Origin: Ilex aquifolium | Lineage: Eukaryota > Streptophyta > Magnoliopsida > Aquifoliales > Aquifoliaceae | DNA: 64,000 bases | Assembly: GCA_951799425.1 (NCBI GenBank) | Contig: OX637394.1 | Coordinates: forward strand, 14,586,001 to 14,650,000 | Reading direction: 5' to 3' | Shown: one piece after another, positions 43,853 to 56,759 of the stretch | Numbering within the stretch: the first letter of the stretch is position 1 | How the letters are laid out: each line of letters opens with the position of its first letter | Notes under the pieces: generated by a model | What the model was told of the DNA's origin: nothing | Database searches by the model: none | The model's input: the letters and a program-made list of their open reading frames with translations, nothing else | Program-made: the position numbers and the translations under genes

Positions 43853-45253
43853 TAAGTATTTTCATAGCCCCCTTCTCCATTATCCATTCTTGTAGGGACT
43901 GTAGCTCCCAAAGTTTTAAGATTTGAAGCAGAGGAAACCCTTGCGAGGAGCATTGCATGAATTGCCCACTATATGATCTTGCAAGTAAACCGAGCATCCT
44001 TAAATTTGGAAGCTTCTCCAAATTAGGCATGGGATCTTCACTTAGTTCCAAGGAGTCCAAGTATATGTCTGCAGCTTGAACCGCTTCATGATCAATCAAT
44101 CTCAACCTCAAAGATTCAAGTTCAGCTAGTTTAGTAATCCACTCAGCCAACTCTTTTAGCTTTGAAGGACCTAATCTACATGTCAGCCCTAGCTTTCAAA
44201 GATTGACCAACCTATCCAAGGCATTTTTGATCGAGGTCTCCCCATTTAAATATGCTCCCCATAACGTTTGGATCTCGGTCACTATGCTGGTGCTTGGTGG
44301 AGACTCGAGTGTGGTACGAAAACTTTCGTTCAAGTATAGGCGCCGTAGTCGCTTCATCTTCCATAAGAAACTGGTAAGGCTGCTGATGTCAGTGTGCTTT
44401 AAATCCAATGTTTGAAGTTTCAGCAAATTGCCTATTGATGAAGGAAGTGTCTCCAAACAAGTCCACCTCAAACTCAGATATCTCAGCTGAGCTAGTGTCC
44501 CTATAGAGTGGGGTAAATTAGGCCGAAATACACGTTTGAGATCTACAAATTGCAACACCTTGAAGCACCCAGCAGCAATACATTTCCTAAAAACGTTTCC
44601 CACCTCTTTTCCAGGTAAAGGCCCTTCCCGATAATCTAAAGATATAAAGCAAGAGAGGTTTTGATAATTTTTTTTTAAAGAACAATAACATATAGTTCTG
44701 TTGCCATGAATGTGTGGGAAATAGTCATACTCCTTATCAAAACGATCAATAAGTTGGAGCATCATACCAGGGGAGGACGACGCAGAGATAGCTGCATTGC
44801 TGTTGCTCAGTAATGCTATACTGATCAAATTTTAGGACTAAATTTAGAGCACAAAAGATATGATAGTAGACTTGAATTTTTTTATTTGGTGTCATGTCAT
44901 TTGGGCTCTAATAAAGACTACAAATAATATACTGTCATGTCATTTAGACTTTAAATTTAATTCCAAAATTTGATGAACGTAGCATTATTACTGTTGTTAT
45001 TAACATGACGAGAACTAGCATTCTTGGCTTTTGACAGTCAATTATGCCTCAAGATATGACTTATGCGACATATCTTCATATTCCCATTGGTCCTCCGCTG
45101 TACAACTTGAATAATATTTGCTCGTCCAAAATCCCTTAGATGATTTTCAGCAAAAAGTTCTTGGGATTCAGGCCATTCGGTTATGTCTGTATTTTGCTGC
45201 ATCTGTCCTTCGCACACCCAATATGCAATCAGTCTTCTCGCTGGTACCGGATC
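43853..45253 (-). pseudogene. RPP13/RPP8-like NLR: ARC2 end, linker and LRR, broken
   Basis: Minus strand. From 45253 it shows the ARC2 end of the NB-ARC, RRLIAYWVCEGQMQQNTDIT and FGRANIIQVVQRRTNGN, then CRISHILRH where the family has C-R-I-H-D-L-L (MHD region). The 183-bp MITE (44808-44990) follows. Then come MLQLIDRFDKEYDYFPHIHG and the LRR: IGTLAQLRYLSLRWTCLETL, PSSIGNLLKLQTLDLKHTDI and further repeats. TGA at 44196-44198 replaces an Arg codon (CGA) after DRLVNL; the frame then continues with KLGLTCRLGPSKLKELAEW to GAMKIL, where Harbinger 2 cuts it. The C-terminus is at 36086-36295. NLRs are cytoplasmic immune receptors; this copy cannot encode one. The CC and NB-ARC start would lie beyond the window, if they exist. 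Confidence 0.85.
44808..44990. mobile_element. 183-bp MITE inserted in the NLR coding sequence (founder copy position)
   Basis: The arms CAGTAATGCTATACTGATCA and, from the other strand, TAATAATGCTACGTTCATCA flank a palindromic interior. The duplicated flanks are ctgttgct (44800-44807) and ctgttgtt (44991-44998); in other array units the right flank is exactly ctgttgct, giving an 8-bp duplication. The element belongs to the same family as 14362-14544, whose duplication is 9 bp. It breaks the NLR frame with a stop inside the MITE (ATFIKFWN and stop). All array units but one carry it at the same site. Confidence 0.88.
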
Positions 45254-45380
45254 AAGGCCGGCTCAACCATAGAGCCAAAAAAAACATGAATTTTAGGCCC
45301 CACATATAAAAAAAGTCTAAAATTTTAAAGTTAAATAATAAAGTATAGATCAAAAATTAAAATTCATTATAATTACTTAT
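45254..45380. repeat. Spacer block D of the array, hAT-terminus-like (first copy)
   Basis: The NLR reading ends abruptly and is followed by TCAAGGCCGGCTCAACCATA, then ATTTTAGGCCCCACAT and AT-rich sequence up to TTACTTATAG. CA-GGCCGGCTC with AGGCCCC further in resembles one end of a plant hAT family (CAGGGCCGGC type). Block D is absent from the NLR family and joins the end of one NLR fragment to the start of the next, so it probably marks the rearrangement that seeded the array. Only one end of the presumed hAT is present. Confidence 0.45.
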
Positions 45381-48300
45381 AGTTCTGTTGCCATGAATGT
45401 TTGGGAAATAGTCATACTCCTTGTGAAAACGATTAATAAGTTGGAGCATCATACCAGGGGAGGACGACGTAGAGATAGCTACATTGTTGTTGCTCAGTAA
45501 TGCTATACTGAGCAAATTTTAGGACTAAATTTAGAGCACAAATGACATGATAGTTGACTTGAATTTTTTTATTTGGTGTCATGTCATTTGGGCCCTAATA
45601 AAGACTACAAATAATATACTGTCATGTCATTTAGACTTTAAATTTAATTCCAAAATTTGATGAACGTAGCATTATTACTGTTGCTATTAAGAGAACGAGA
45701 ACTAACATTCTTGGCTTTTGACAACCAATTATGCCTCAAGATATGACTTATGCGACATGTCTTCACATTCTCATTGGTCCTCCGGTGTACAACTTGGATA
45801 ATATTAGCTCGTCCAAAATCCCTTAGATGCTTTTCAGCAAAAAGTTCTTGGGATTCAGGCCATTCGGTTATGTCTGTATTTTGCTGCATCTCTCCTTCGC
45901 ACACCCAATATGCAATCAGTCTTCTCGCTGGCACCATATCAAGGCCGGCTCAACCATAGAGCCAAAAAAAACATGAATTTTAGGCCCCACATACAAAAAA
46001 ACTCTAAAATTTTAAAGTTCAATAATAAAGTATATATCAAAAATTAAAATTCATTATAATTACTTATAGCTCTGTTGCCATGAATGTTTGGGAAATAGTC
46101 ATACTCCTTGTCAAAACGATCAATAAGTTGGAGCATCGTACCAGGGGAAGACGACGTAGAGATAGCTGCATTGCTGCTGCTCAGTAATGCTATACTGATC
46201 AAATTTTAGGACTAAATTTAGAGCACAAATGACATGATAGTTGACTTGAATTTTTTTATTTGGTGTCATGTCATTTTGGCCCTAAGAAAGACTACAAATA
46301 ATATACTGTCATGTCATTTAGACTTTAAATTTAATTCCAAAATTTGATGAACGTAGCATTATTACTGTTGCTATTAACAGGACGAGAACTAGCATTCCTG
46401 ACTTTTGACAACCATTTATAACTCAAGATATGACTTATGCGACATATCTTCACATTCCCATTGGTCCTCCGCAGTACAACTTGGAAAATATTTGCTCGTC
46501 CAAAATCACTTAGATGCTTTTCAGCAAAAAGTTCTTGGGATTCAGACCACTCGGTTATGTCTGTATTTTGTTGCATCTGTCCTTCGCACACCCAATATGC
46601 AATCAGTCTTCTCGCTGGCACCATATCAAGGCCGGCTAAACCATAGAGCCAAAAAAAAACATGAATTTTAGGCCACACATATAAAAAAAGTCTAAAATTT
46701 TAAAGTTCAATAATAAAGTATAGATCAAAAATATAAATTCATTATAATTACTTATAGTTCTGTAGCCATGAATGTGTGGGAAATAGTCATACTCCTTCTC
46801 AAAACGATCAATAAGTTGGAGCATCCTACCAGGGGAGGACGACGTAGAGATAGCTGCATTGTTGTTGCTCAGTAATGCTAAACTGATCAAATTTTAGGAC
46901 AAAATTTAGAGCACAAATGACATGATAGTTGACTTGAATTTTTTTATTTGGTGTCATGTCATTTGGGCCCTCATAAAGACTACAAATAATATACTGTCAT
47001 ATCATTTAGACTTTAAATTTAATTCCAAAATTTGATGAACGTAGCATTATTACTGTTGCTATTAACAGCACGAGAACTAGCATTCTTGGCTTTTGACAAC
47101 CAATTATGCCTCAAGATATGACTTATGCGACATGTCTTCACATTCCCATTGGTCCTCCGGTGTACAACTTGGATAATATTTGCTCGTCCAAAATCCCTTA
47201 GATGCTTTTGAGCAAAAAGTTTTTGGGATTCAGGCCATTCGGTTATGTCTGTATTGTGCTGCATCTGTCCTTCGCACACCCAATATGCAATCAGTCTTCT
47301 CGCTGGCACCATATCGAGGCCGGCTCAACCATAGAGCCAAAAAAAAAACATGAATTTTAGGCCCCACATACAAAAAAAGTCTAAAATTTTAAAGTTGAAT
47401 AATAAAGTATAGATCAAAAATTAAAATTCATTATAATTACTTATAGCTCTGTTGCCATGAATGTGTGGGAAATAGTCATACTCCTTGTCAAAACGATCAA
47501 TAAGTTGGAGGATCGTACCAGGGGAGGACGACGTAGAGATAGCTGCATTGCTGCTCAGTAATGCTATACTGATCAAATTTTAGGACTAAATTTAGAGCAC
47601 AAATGACATGATAGTTGACTTGAATTTTTTTTATTTGGTGTCATGTCATTGGGCCCTAATAAAGACTACAAATAATATACTGTCATGTCATTTAGACTTT
47701 AAATTTAATTCCAAAATTTGATGAACGTAGCATTATTACTGTTGCTATTAACAGAACGAGAACAAGCATTCTTGGCTTTTGACAGCCAATTATGCCTCAA
47801 CATATGACTTATGCGACATATCTTCACATTCCCATTGGTCCTCCGCTGTACAACTTGGATAATATTTGCACATCCAAAATCCCTTAGATGTTTTTTAGCA
47901 AAAAGTTCTTGGGGTTCAGGCCGTTCGGTTATCTCAGTATTTTGCTGCATCTGTCCTTCGCACACCCAATATGCAATCAGTCTTCTCGCTGGCACCATAT
48001 CAAGGCCGGCTCAACCATAGAGCCAAAAAAAACATGAATTATCGGCCCCACATGCAAAAAAAGTCTAAAATTTTAAAGTTCAATAATAAAGTATAGATCA
48101 AAAATTAAAATTCATTATAATTACTTATAGTTCTGTTGCCATGAAGGGGTGGGAAATAGTCATACTCCTTGTCAAAACGATCAATAAGTCGAAGAATCGT
48201 ACCAGGGGAGGACGACGTAGAGATAGCTGCATTGCTGCTACTCAGTAATGCAATACTGATCAAATTTTAGGACTAAATTTAGAGCACAAATGACATGATA

Positions 48301-48685
48301 GTTGACTTGAATTTTTTTATTTGGTGTCATGTCATTTGGGCCCTAATAAAAACAACAAATAATATACTCTCATCTCATTTAGAATTTAAATTTAATTCCA
48401 AAATTTGATGAACGTAGCGTTATTACTGTTGCTATTAACAGGACGAGAACAAGGATTCTTTGCTTTTGACAACCAATTATGCCTCATGATATGACTTATG
48501 CGACATATATTCACATTCTCATTGGTCCACCGCTGTAAAACTTGGATAATATTTGCACGTCCAAAATCCCTTAGATGCTTTTCAGCAAAAAGTTCTTGGG
48601 GTTCAGGCCATTAGGTTATGTCAGTATTTTGCTGCATCTGTCCTTCGCACACCCAATATGCAATCAGTCTTCTCGCTGGCACCAT

Positions 48686-49105
48686 ATCAACGCCGCCTCA
48701 ACCATAGAGCCAAAAAAAACATGAATTTTCGGCCCCACATACAAAAAAAGTCTAAAATTTTAAAGTTCAATAATAAAATATAGATCAAAAATTAAAATTC
48801 ATTATAATTACTTACAGCTCTGTTGCCACGAAGGTGTGGGAAATAGTCATACTCCTTGTCAAAATGATCAATAACTTGGAGTATCATACCAGGGGAGGAC
48901 GACGTAGAGATAGCTGCATTGCTGCTATCTTCACATTCCCATTGGTCCTCCGCTGTACAACTTGCATAATATTTGCACATCCAAAATCCCTTAGATGTTT
49001 TTTAGCAAAAAGTTCTTGGGTTTCAAGCCGTTCGGTTATGTCAGTATTTTGCTGCATCTGTCCTTCGCACACCCAATATGCAATCAGTCTTCTCTCTGGC
49101 ACCAT
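48686..49105 (-). pseudogene. Array unit 7, deleted and MITE-free
   Basis: A 420-bp unit. About 267 bp are missing, including the whole MITE and the part of block C that encodes the MHD-type region; the sequence goes from GCTGCATTGCTGCT directly to ATCTTCACATTCCC. It is the only complete unit without the MITE. Because the deletion also removes flanking NLR sequence, this is a secondary deletion and not a pre-insertion unit. Confidence 0.85.
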
Positions 49106-52100
49106 ATCAAGGCCGGCTCAACCATAGAGCCAAAAAAAACATGAATTATCGGCCCCACATACAAAAAAAGTCTAAAATTTTAAAGTTCAATAATAAAGTA
49201 TAGAGCTAAAATTAAAATTCATTATAATTACTTATAGTTCTGTTGCCATGAAGGTGTGGGAAATAGTCATACTCGTCAAAATGATCAATAAGTCGAAGTA
49301 TCGTACCAGGGGAGGAGGACGTAGAGATAGCTGCATTGCTGCTACTCAGTAATGCAATACTGATCAAATTTTAGGACTAAATTTAGAGCACAAATGACAT
49401 GATAGTTGACTTGAATTTTTTTATTTGGTAGCATGTCATTTTGGACCTAATAAAGACTGCAAATAATATACTGTCATGTCATTTAGACTTTAAATTTAAT
49501 TCCAAAATTTGATGAACGTAACATTATTACTGTTGCTATTAACAGGACGAGAACTAGCATTCTTGACTTTTGAAAACCAATTATGCCTCAAGATATGACT
49601 TATGCGACATATCTTCACATTCTCATTGGTCCTCCGCTGTACAACTTAGATAATATTTGCTAGTCAAAAATCCCTTAGATGCTTTTGAGCAAAAAGTTTT
49701 TGGGATTCAGGCCATTCGGTTATGTCTGTATTTTGCTGCATCTGTCCTTCGCACACCCAATATGCAATCAGTCTTCTCTCTGGCACCATATCAAGGCCGG
49801 CTCAACCATAGATCCAGAAAAAACATGAATTTTAGGCCCCACATATAAAAAAAGTCTAAAATTTTAAAGTTCAATAATAAAGTATAGATCAAAAATTAAA
49901 ATTCATTATAATTACTTATAGTTCTGTTGCCATCAATGTGTGGGAAATAGTCATACTCCTTGTCAAAACGATCAATAAGTTGGAGCATCGTACCAGGGGA
50001 GGACGACGTAGAGATAGCTGCATTGCTGCTGCTCAGTAATGCTATACTGATCAAATTTTAGGACTAAATTTAGAGCATAAATGACATGATAGTTGACTTG
50101 AATTTTTTTATTTGGTGTCATGTCATTTGGGCCCTAATAAAAACTACAAATAATATACTCTCATCTCATTTTGAATTTAAATTTAATTCCAAAATTTGAT
50201 GAACGTAGCATTATTACTGTTGCTATTAACAGGACGAGAACAAGGATTCTTTGCTTTTGACAACCAATTATGCCTCATGATATGACTTATGCGACATATA
50301 TTCACATTCTCATTGGTCCTCCGCTGTACAACTTGGATAATATTTGCACGTCCAAAATCCCTAAGATGCTTTTCAGCAAAAAGTTCTTGGGGTTCAGGCC
50401 ATTCGGTTATGTCAGTATTTTGCTGCATCTGTCCTTCGCACACCCAATATGCAATCAGTCTTCTCGCTGGCACCATATCAAGGCCGACTCAACCATAGAG
50501 CCATAAAAAACATGAATTTCAGGCCCCACATGTAAAAAAAGTCTGAAATTTTAAAGTTCAATAATAAAGTATAGATGAAAAATTAAAATTCATTATAATT
50601 ACTTATAGTTCTGTTGCCATGAATGTGTGGGAAATAGTCATACTCCTTGTCAAAACGATCAATAAGTTGGAGCATCGTACCAGGGGAGGACGACGTAGAC
50701 ATAGCTGCATTGCTGCTGCTCAGTAATGCTATACTGATCAAATTTTAGGACTAAATTTAGAGCACAAATGACATGATAGTTGACTTGAATTTTTTTATTT
50801 GGTGTCATGTCATTTGGGCCCTAATAAAGACTACAAATAATATACTGTCATGTCATTTAGACTTTAAATTTAATTCCAAAATTTGATGAACGTAGCATTA
50901 TTACTATTGCTAATAACAGGACGAGAACTAGCATTCTTGGTTTTTGACAATCAATTATGCCTCAAGATATGACTTATGCGAAATATCTTCACATTCTCAT
51001 TGGTCCTCCGCTGTACAACTTGGATAATATTTGCTCGTCCAAAATCCCTTAGATGCTTTTCAGCAAAAAGTTCTTGGGATTCAGGCCATTCGGTGATGTC
51101 TGTATTTTGCTGCATCTGTCCTTCGCACACCCAATATGCAATCAGTCTTCTCGCTGGCACCATATCAAGGCCGGCTCAACCATCGAGCCAAAAAAAACAT
51201 GAATTTTAGGCCCACATTCAAAAAAAGTCTAAAATTTTAAAGTTCAATAATAAAGTATAGATCAAAAATTAAAATTCATTATAATTACTTATAGCTCTGT
51301 TGCCATGAATGTTTGGGAAATAGTCATACTCCTTGTCAAAACGGTCAATAAGTTGGAGCATCGTACCCGGGGAGGACGACGTAGAGATAGCTGCATTGTT
51401 GCTGCTCAGTAATGCTATACTGATCAAATTTTAGGACTAAATTTAGAGCGCAAATGACATGATAGTTGACTTGAATTTTTTTATTTGGTGTCATGTCATT
51501 TTGGCCCTAATAAAGACTACAAATAATATACTGTCTTGTCATTTAGACATGAAATTTAATTCCAAAATTTGATGAACGTAGCATTATTACTGTTGCTATT
51601 AACAGGACGAGAACTAGCATTCTTGGCTTTTGACAACCAATTATGCCTCAAGATATGACTTATGCGACATATCTTCACATTCTAATTGGTCCTCCGCTGT
51701 ACAACTTGGATAATATTTGTTAGTCAAAAATCCCTTAGATGCTTTTGAGCAAAAAGTTTTTGGGATTCAGGCCATTCGGTTATGTCTGTATTTTGCTGCA
51801 TCTGTCCTTCGCACACCGAATATACAATCAGTCTTCTCGCTGGCACCATATCAAAGCCGGCTCAACCATAGAGCCAAATAAAACATGAATTTTAGGCCCC
51901 ACATATAAAAAAAGTCTAAAATTTTAAAGTTCAATAATAAAGTATAGATCAAAAATTAAAATTCATTATAATTATTTATAGTTCTGTTGCCATGAATGTG
52001 TGAGAAATAGTCATACTCCTTGTCAAAACGATCAATAAGTTTGAGCATCGTACCAGGGGAGGACGAAGTAGAGATAGCTGCATTGCTGCTACTCAGTAAT

Positions 52101-52545
52101 GCTATACTGATCAAATTTTAGGACTAAATTTAGAGCACAAATGACATGATAGTTGACTTGAATTTTTTTATTTGGTGTCATGTCATTTGGAACCTAATAA
52201 AGACTACAAATAATATACTGTCATGTCATTTAGAATTTAAATTTAATTCCAAAATTTGATGAACGTAGCATTATTACTGTTGATATTAACAGGACGAGAA
52301 CTAGCATTCTTGTCTTTTGACAACCAATTATGCCTCAAGATATGACTTATGCGACATATCTTCACATTCCCATTGGTCCTCAGCTGTGCAACTTGGATAA
52401 TATTTGCTCGTCCAAAATCCCTTAGATGTTTTTCAGCAAAAAGTTCTTGGGATTCACGCCATTCGGTTATGTCTGTATTTTGCTACATCTGTCCTTCGCA
52501 CACCCAATATGCAATCAGTCTTCTCGCTGGCACCATATCAAGGCC

Positions 52546-53297
52546 CAGGGGCGGAGCCATAAATTTGGGATAGTAGGGGCAAAAATTTTAGCAATAACAA
52601 TACTGTATGTACTAAATTGGAAAAGCTAATGCATTATTACCGTTGGTTTGACAAATAAAATGCATTTAATGCTGATACCCTATGCTAATTCAATAATAAC
52701 AATACGTTATATTATCAAATTAGGCCTTTCAATTATATGTTAGTAACATTTTTTTAACAAAAGTAAAATTTAAAATTTTGAAGTAATAATAAATTAAACG
52801 AGGTGACCCAACGTGTGGCTTCTGCTATTGCAAGGTCTGGAGTAAGATGTACATATTATTATCCTGCATGTGAGAGAGTATTTTTTTTTTTTTTTTTGCA
52901 ACTTGAATCCTTGACATTCAAATTATAAAGGAGCAACGTATACCTTATATTTACCATCTTATTGACTAATTTTTATATTATAAAAAATATTACATAATAA
53001 TATTATCATTCAATGTGTCAAAATTTACAAAAATGAGAGTAAGGGGGCTTCATATAGGGGAGAGAACGAAAAACTCCAAAATTTCTTGAACACTTGTTGA
53101 GAGATTCAACTAAAAAATCAATAATCAAGTAAAGAAATTTAATCTTAATGTTATAAATTATTAAGTAAATTAAAATGTATATGAATTTTTGTGGGGGCAA
53201 ATTTAGAATATATTGAAATTTATATTAAAAAATATTTGGACGACAAAATTGAGTGGGGGCAACTGCCCCCACAAAGCTAAGTGTAGCTCCGCCCCTG
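52546..53297. mobile_element. 752-bp hAT MITE in the array, copy 1
   Basis: Ends CAGGGGCGGAGCC and GGAGC...GCCCCTG form the terminal inverted repeat (right end TAGCTCCGCCCCTG). The 8-bp target duplication tcaaggcc flanks it (52538-52545 and 53298-53305), diagnostic of hAT. The interior has a long T run near 52880 and TGGGGGCAACTGCCCCCACA near the right end. It is non-coding. The insertion point is the junction between NLR block C and spacer block D. Confidence 0.92.
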
Positions 53298-53992
53298 TCA
53301 AGGCCGGCTCAACCATAGAGCCAAAAAAAACATGAATTTTAGGCATCACATATAAAAAAAGTCTAAAATCTTAAAGTTCAATAATAAAGTATAGATCAAA
53401 AATTAAAATTCATTATAATTATTTATAGTTCTGTTGCCATGAATGTGTGGGAAATAGTCATAATCCTTGTCAAAACGATTAATAAATTGGAGCATCGTAC
53501 CAGGGGAGGACGAAGTACAGATAGCTGCATTGCTGTTGCTCAGCAATGTTATACTGATCAAATTTTAGGACTAAATTTAGAGCACAAATGACATGATAGT
53601 TGACTTGAATTTTTTTATTTGGTGTCATGTCATTTGGAACCTAATAAAGACTACAAATAATATACTGTCATGTCATTTAGAATTTAAATTTAATTCCAAA
53701 ATTTGATGACCGTAGCATTATTACTGTTGATATTAACAGGACGAGAACTAGCAATCTTGGCTTTTGACAACCAATTATGCCTCAAGATATGACTTATGCG
53801 ACATATCTTCACATTCCCATTGGTCCTCCGCTGTGCAACTTAGATAATATTTGCTCGTCCAAAATCCCTTAGATGTTTTTCAGCCAAAAGTTCTTGGGAT
53901 TCACGCCATTCGGTTATGTCTGTATTTTGCTACATCTGTCCTTCGCACACCCAATATGCAATCAGTCTTCTCGCTGGCACCATATCAAGGCC

Positions 53993-54744
53993 CAGGGGCG
54001 GAGCCATAAATTTGGGATAGTAGGGGCAAAATTTTTAGCAATAACAATACTGTATGTACTAAATTGGAAAAGCTAATGCATTATTACCGTTGGTTTGACA
54101 AATAAAATGCATTTAATGCTGATACCCTATGCTAATTCAATAATAACAATACGTTATATTATCAAATTAGGCCTTTCAATTATATGTTAGTAACATTTTT
54201 TTAACAAAAGTAAAATTTAAAATTTTGAAGTAATAATAAATTAAATGAGGTGACCCAACGTGTGGCTTCTGCTATTGCAAGGTCTGGAGTAAGATGTACA
54301 TATTATTATCCTGCATGTGAGAGAGTATTTTTTTTTTTTTTTTTGCAACTTGAATCCTTGACATTCAAATCATAAAGGAGCAACGTATACCTTATATTTA
54401 CCATCTTATTGACTAATTTTTATATTATAAAAAATATTACATAATAATATTATCATTCAATGTGTCAAAATTTACAAAAATGAGAGTAAGGGGGCTTCAT
54501 ATAGGGGAGAGAACGAAAAGCTCCAAAATTTCTTGAACACTTGTTGAGAGATTCAACTAAAAAATCAATAATCAAGTAAAAAAATTTAATCTTAATGTTA
54601 TAAATTATTAAGTAAATTAAAATGTATATGAATTTTTGTGGGGGCAAATTTAGAATATATTGAAATTTATATAAAAAAATATTTGGACAACAAAATTGAG
54701 TGGGGGCAACTGCCCCCACAAAGCTAAGTGTAGCACCGCCCCTG
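53993..54744. mobile_element. 752-bp hAT MITE in the array, copy 2
   Basis: Nearly identical to copy 1, at the same unit position and with the same tcaaggcc duplication (53985-53992 and 54745-54752). One terminal base differs (TAGCACCGCCCCTG). It sits in the next unit, 1,447 bp away, so it arose by unit duplication and not by independent insertion. Confidence 0.92.
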
Positions 54745-56115
54745 TCAAGGCCGGCTCAACCATAGAGCCAAAAAAAACATGAATTTTAGGCATCACATAT
54801 AAAAAAAGTCTAAAATCTCAAAGTTCAATAATAAAGTATAGATCAAAAATTAAAATTCATTATAATTATTTATAGTTCAGTTGCCATGAATGTGTGGGAA
54901 ATAGTCATAATCCTTGTCAAAACGATTAATAAGTTGGAGCATCGTACCAGGGGAGGACGAAGTACAGATAGCTGCATTGCTGTTGCTCAGCAATGTTATA
55001 CTGATCAAATTTTAGGACTAAATTTAGAGCACAAATGACATGATAGTTGATTGAATTTTTTTATTTGGTGTCATGTCATTTGGGCCCTAATAAAGACTAC
55101 AAATAATATACTGTCATGTCATTTAGACTTTAAATTTAATTCCAAAATTTGATGAACGTAGCATTATTACTGTTGCTATTAACAGGACGAGAACTAGCAT
55201 TCTTGGCTTTTGACAACCAATTATGCCTCAAGATATGACTTATGCGACATATCTTCACATTCCCATTGGTCCTCCGCTGTACAACTTGGATAATATTTGC
55301 TAGTCAAAAATCCCTTAGATGCTTTTGAGTAAAAAGTTTTTGGGATTCAGGCCATTCGGTTATGTCTGTATTTTGCTGCATCTGTCCTTCGCACACCCAA
55401 TATGCAATCAGTCTTCTCGCTGGCACCATATCAAAGCCGGCTCAACCATAGAGCCAAAAAAAACATGAATTTTAGGCCCCACATATAAAACAAGTCTAAA
55501 ATTTTATAGTTCAATAATAAAGTATAGATCAAAAATTAAAATTCATTATAATTACTTATAGTTCTGTTGCCATGAATGTGTGGGAAATAGTCATACTCCA
55601 TGTCAAAACGATCAATAAGTTGGAGCATCATACCAGGGGAGGACGACGTAGACATAGCTGCATTGCTGCTGCTCTGTAATGCTACACTGATCAAAATTTA
55701 GGACTAAATTTAGAGAACAAATGACATTATAGTTGACTTGTATTTTTTTATTTGGTGTCATGTCATTTGGGCCCTAATAAAAACTACAAATAATATACTG
55801 TCATGTCATTTAGACTTTAAATTTAATTCCAAAATTTGATGAACGTATCATTATTACTGTTGTTATTAACAGGACGAGAACTAGCATTCCTGGCTTTTGA
55901 CAACCAATTATGACTCAAGATATGACTTATGCGAAATATCTTCACATTCGCATTGGTCCTCCGCTGTACAACTTCGATAATATTTGCTCGTCCAAAATCC
56001 CTTAGATGCTTTTCAGCAAAAAGTTCTTGGGATTCAGCCATTCGGTTATGTCTGTATTTTGCTGCATCTGTCCTACGCACACCCAATATGCAATCAGTCT
56101 TCTCGCTGGCCCCAT

Positions 56116-56759
56116 ATCAAGGCCGGCTCAACCATAGAGCCAAAAAAAACATGAATTTTAGGCCCCACATACAAAAAAAGTCTAAAATTTTAAAGTTCAA
56201 TAATAAAGTATAAATCTAAAATTAAAATTCATTAAAATTACTTATAGTTCTGTTACCATGAATGTGTGGGAAATAATCATACACCTTGTCAAAACGATAA
56301 AAAAGTTGGAGCATCATACTAGGGGAGGACGACGTAGAAATAGCTGCATTGATGTTGCTTAGTAATGCTATACTGATCAAATTTTAGGACTAAATTTAGA
56401 GCACAAATAACATGATAGTTGACTTGAATTTTTTTATTTGGTGTCATGTCATTTAGACTTTAAATTTAATTCCAAAATATGATGAACGTAGCATTATTAC
56501 TGTTGCTAATAACAGGACGAGAACTAGCATTCTTGGCTTTTGACAACCAATTATGCCACAAGATATGACTTATGCGACATATCTTCACATTCCCATTGGT
56601 CCTCCGTTGTACAACTTGGATAATATTTGCTCGTCCAAAATCTCTTAGATGTTTTTCAGCAAAAAGTTGTTGGGATTCAAGCCATTCGATTATGTCTGTA
56701 TTTTGCAGCGTCTGTCATTCGCACACCCAATATGCAATCAGTCTTCTCGCTGGCACCAT
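56116..56759 (-). pseudogene. Array unit 16 with a 43-bp deletion in the MITE
   Basis: A 644-bp unit. Within the MITE, the two TGTCATGTCATTT sequences that normally lie 43 bp apart have collapsed into one (TTTGGTGTCATGTCATTTAGAC), removing GGGCCCTAATAAAGACTACA and neighbouring bases. This is a direct-repeat-mediated deletion. Confidence 0.8.

Larger units (their letters stand above)
50476..55440. repeat. Higher-order block A of the array
   Basis: Units here share private variants with 59508-63020. Examples are GGCCGACTCAACCATAGAGC with ATTTCAGGCCCCACATGT at 50480-50540 and 59510-59570, the identical NLR peptide at 51163 and 60195, GAATATACAATCAG at 51820 and 60852, and the hAT MITE at 52546 and 61578. 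All of these are 9,032 bp apart. After the hAT MITE the offset to block B becomes 7,584 bp, because block B lacks one 1,447-bp hAT-bearing unit. Confidence 0.8.
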
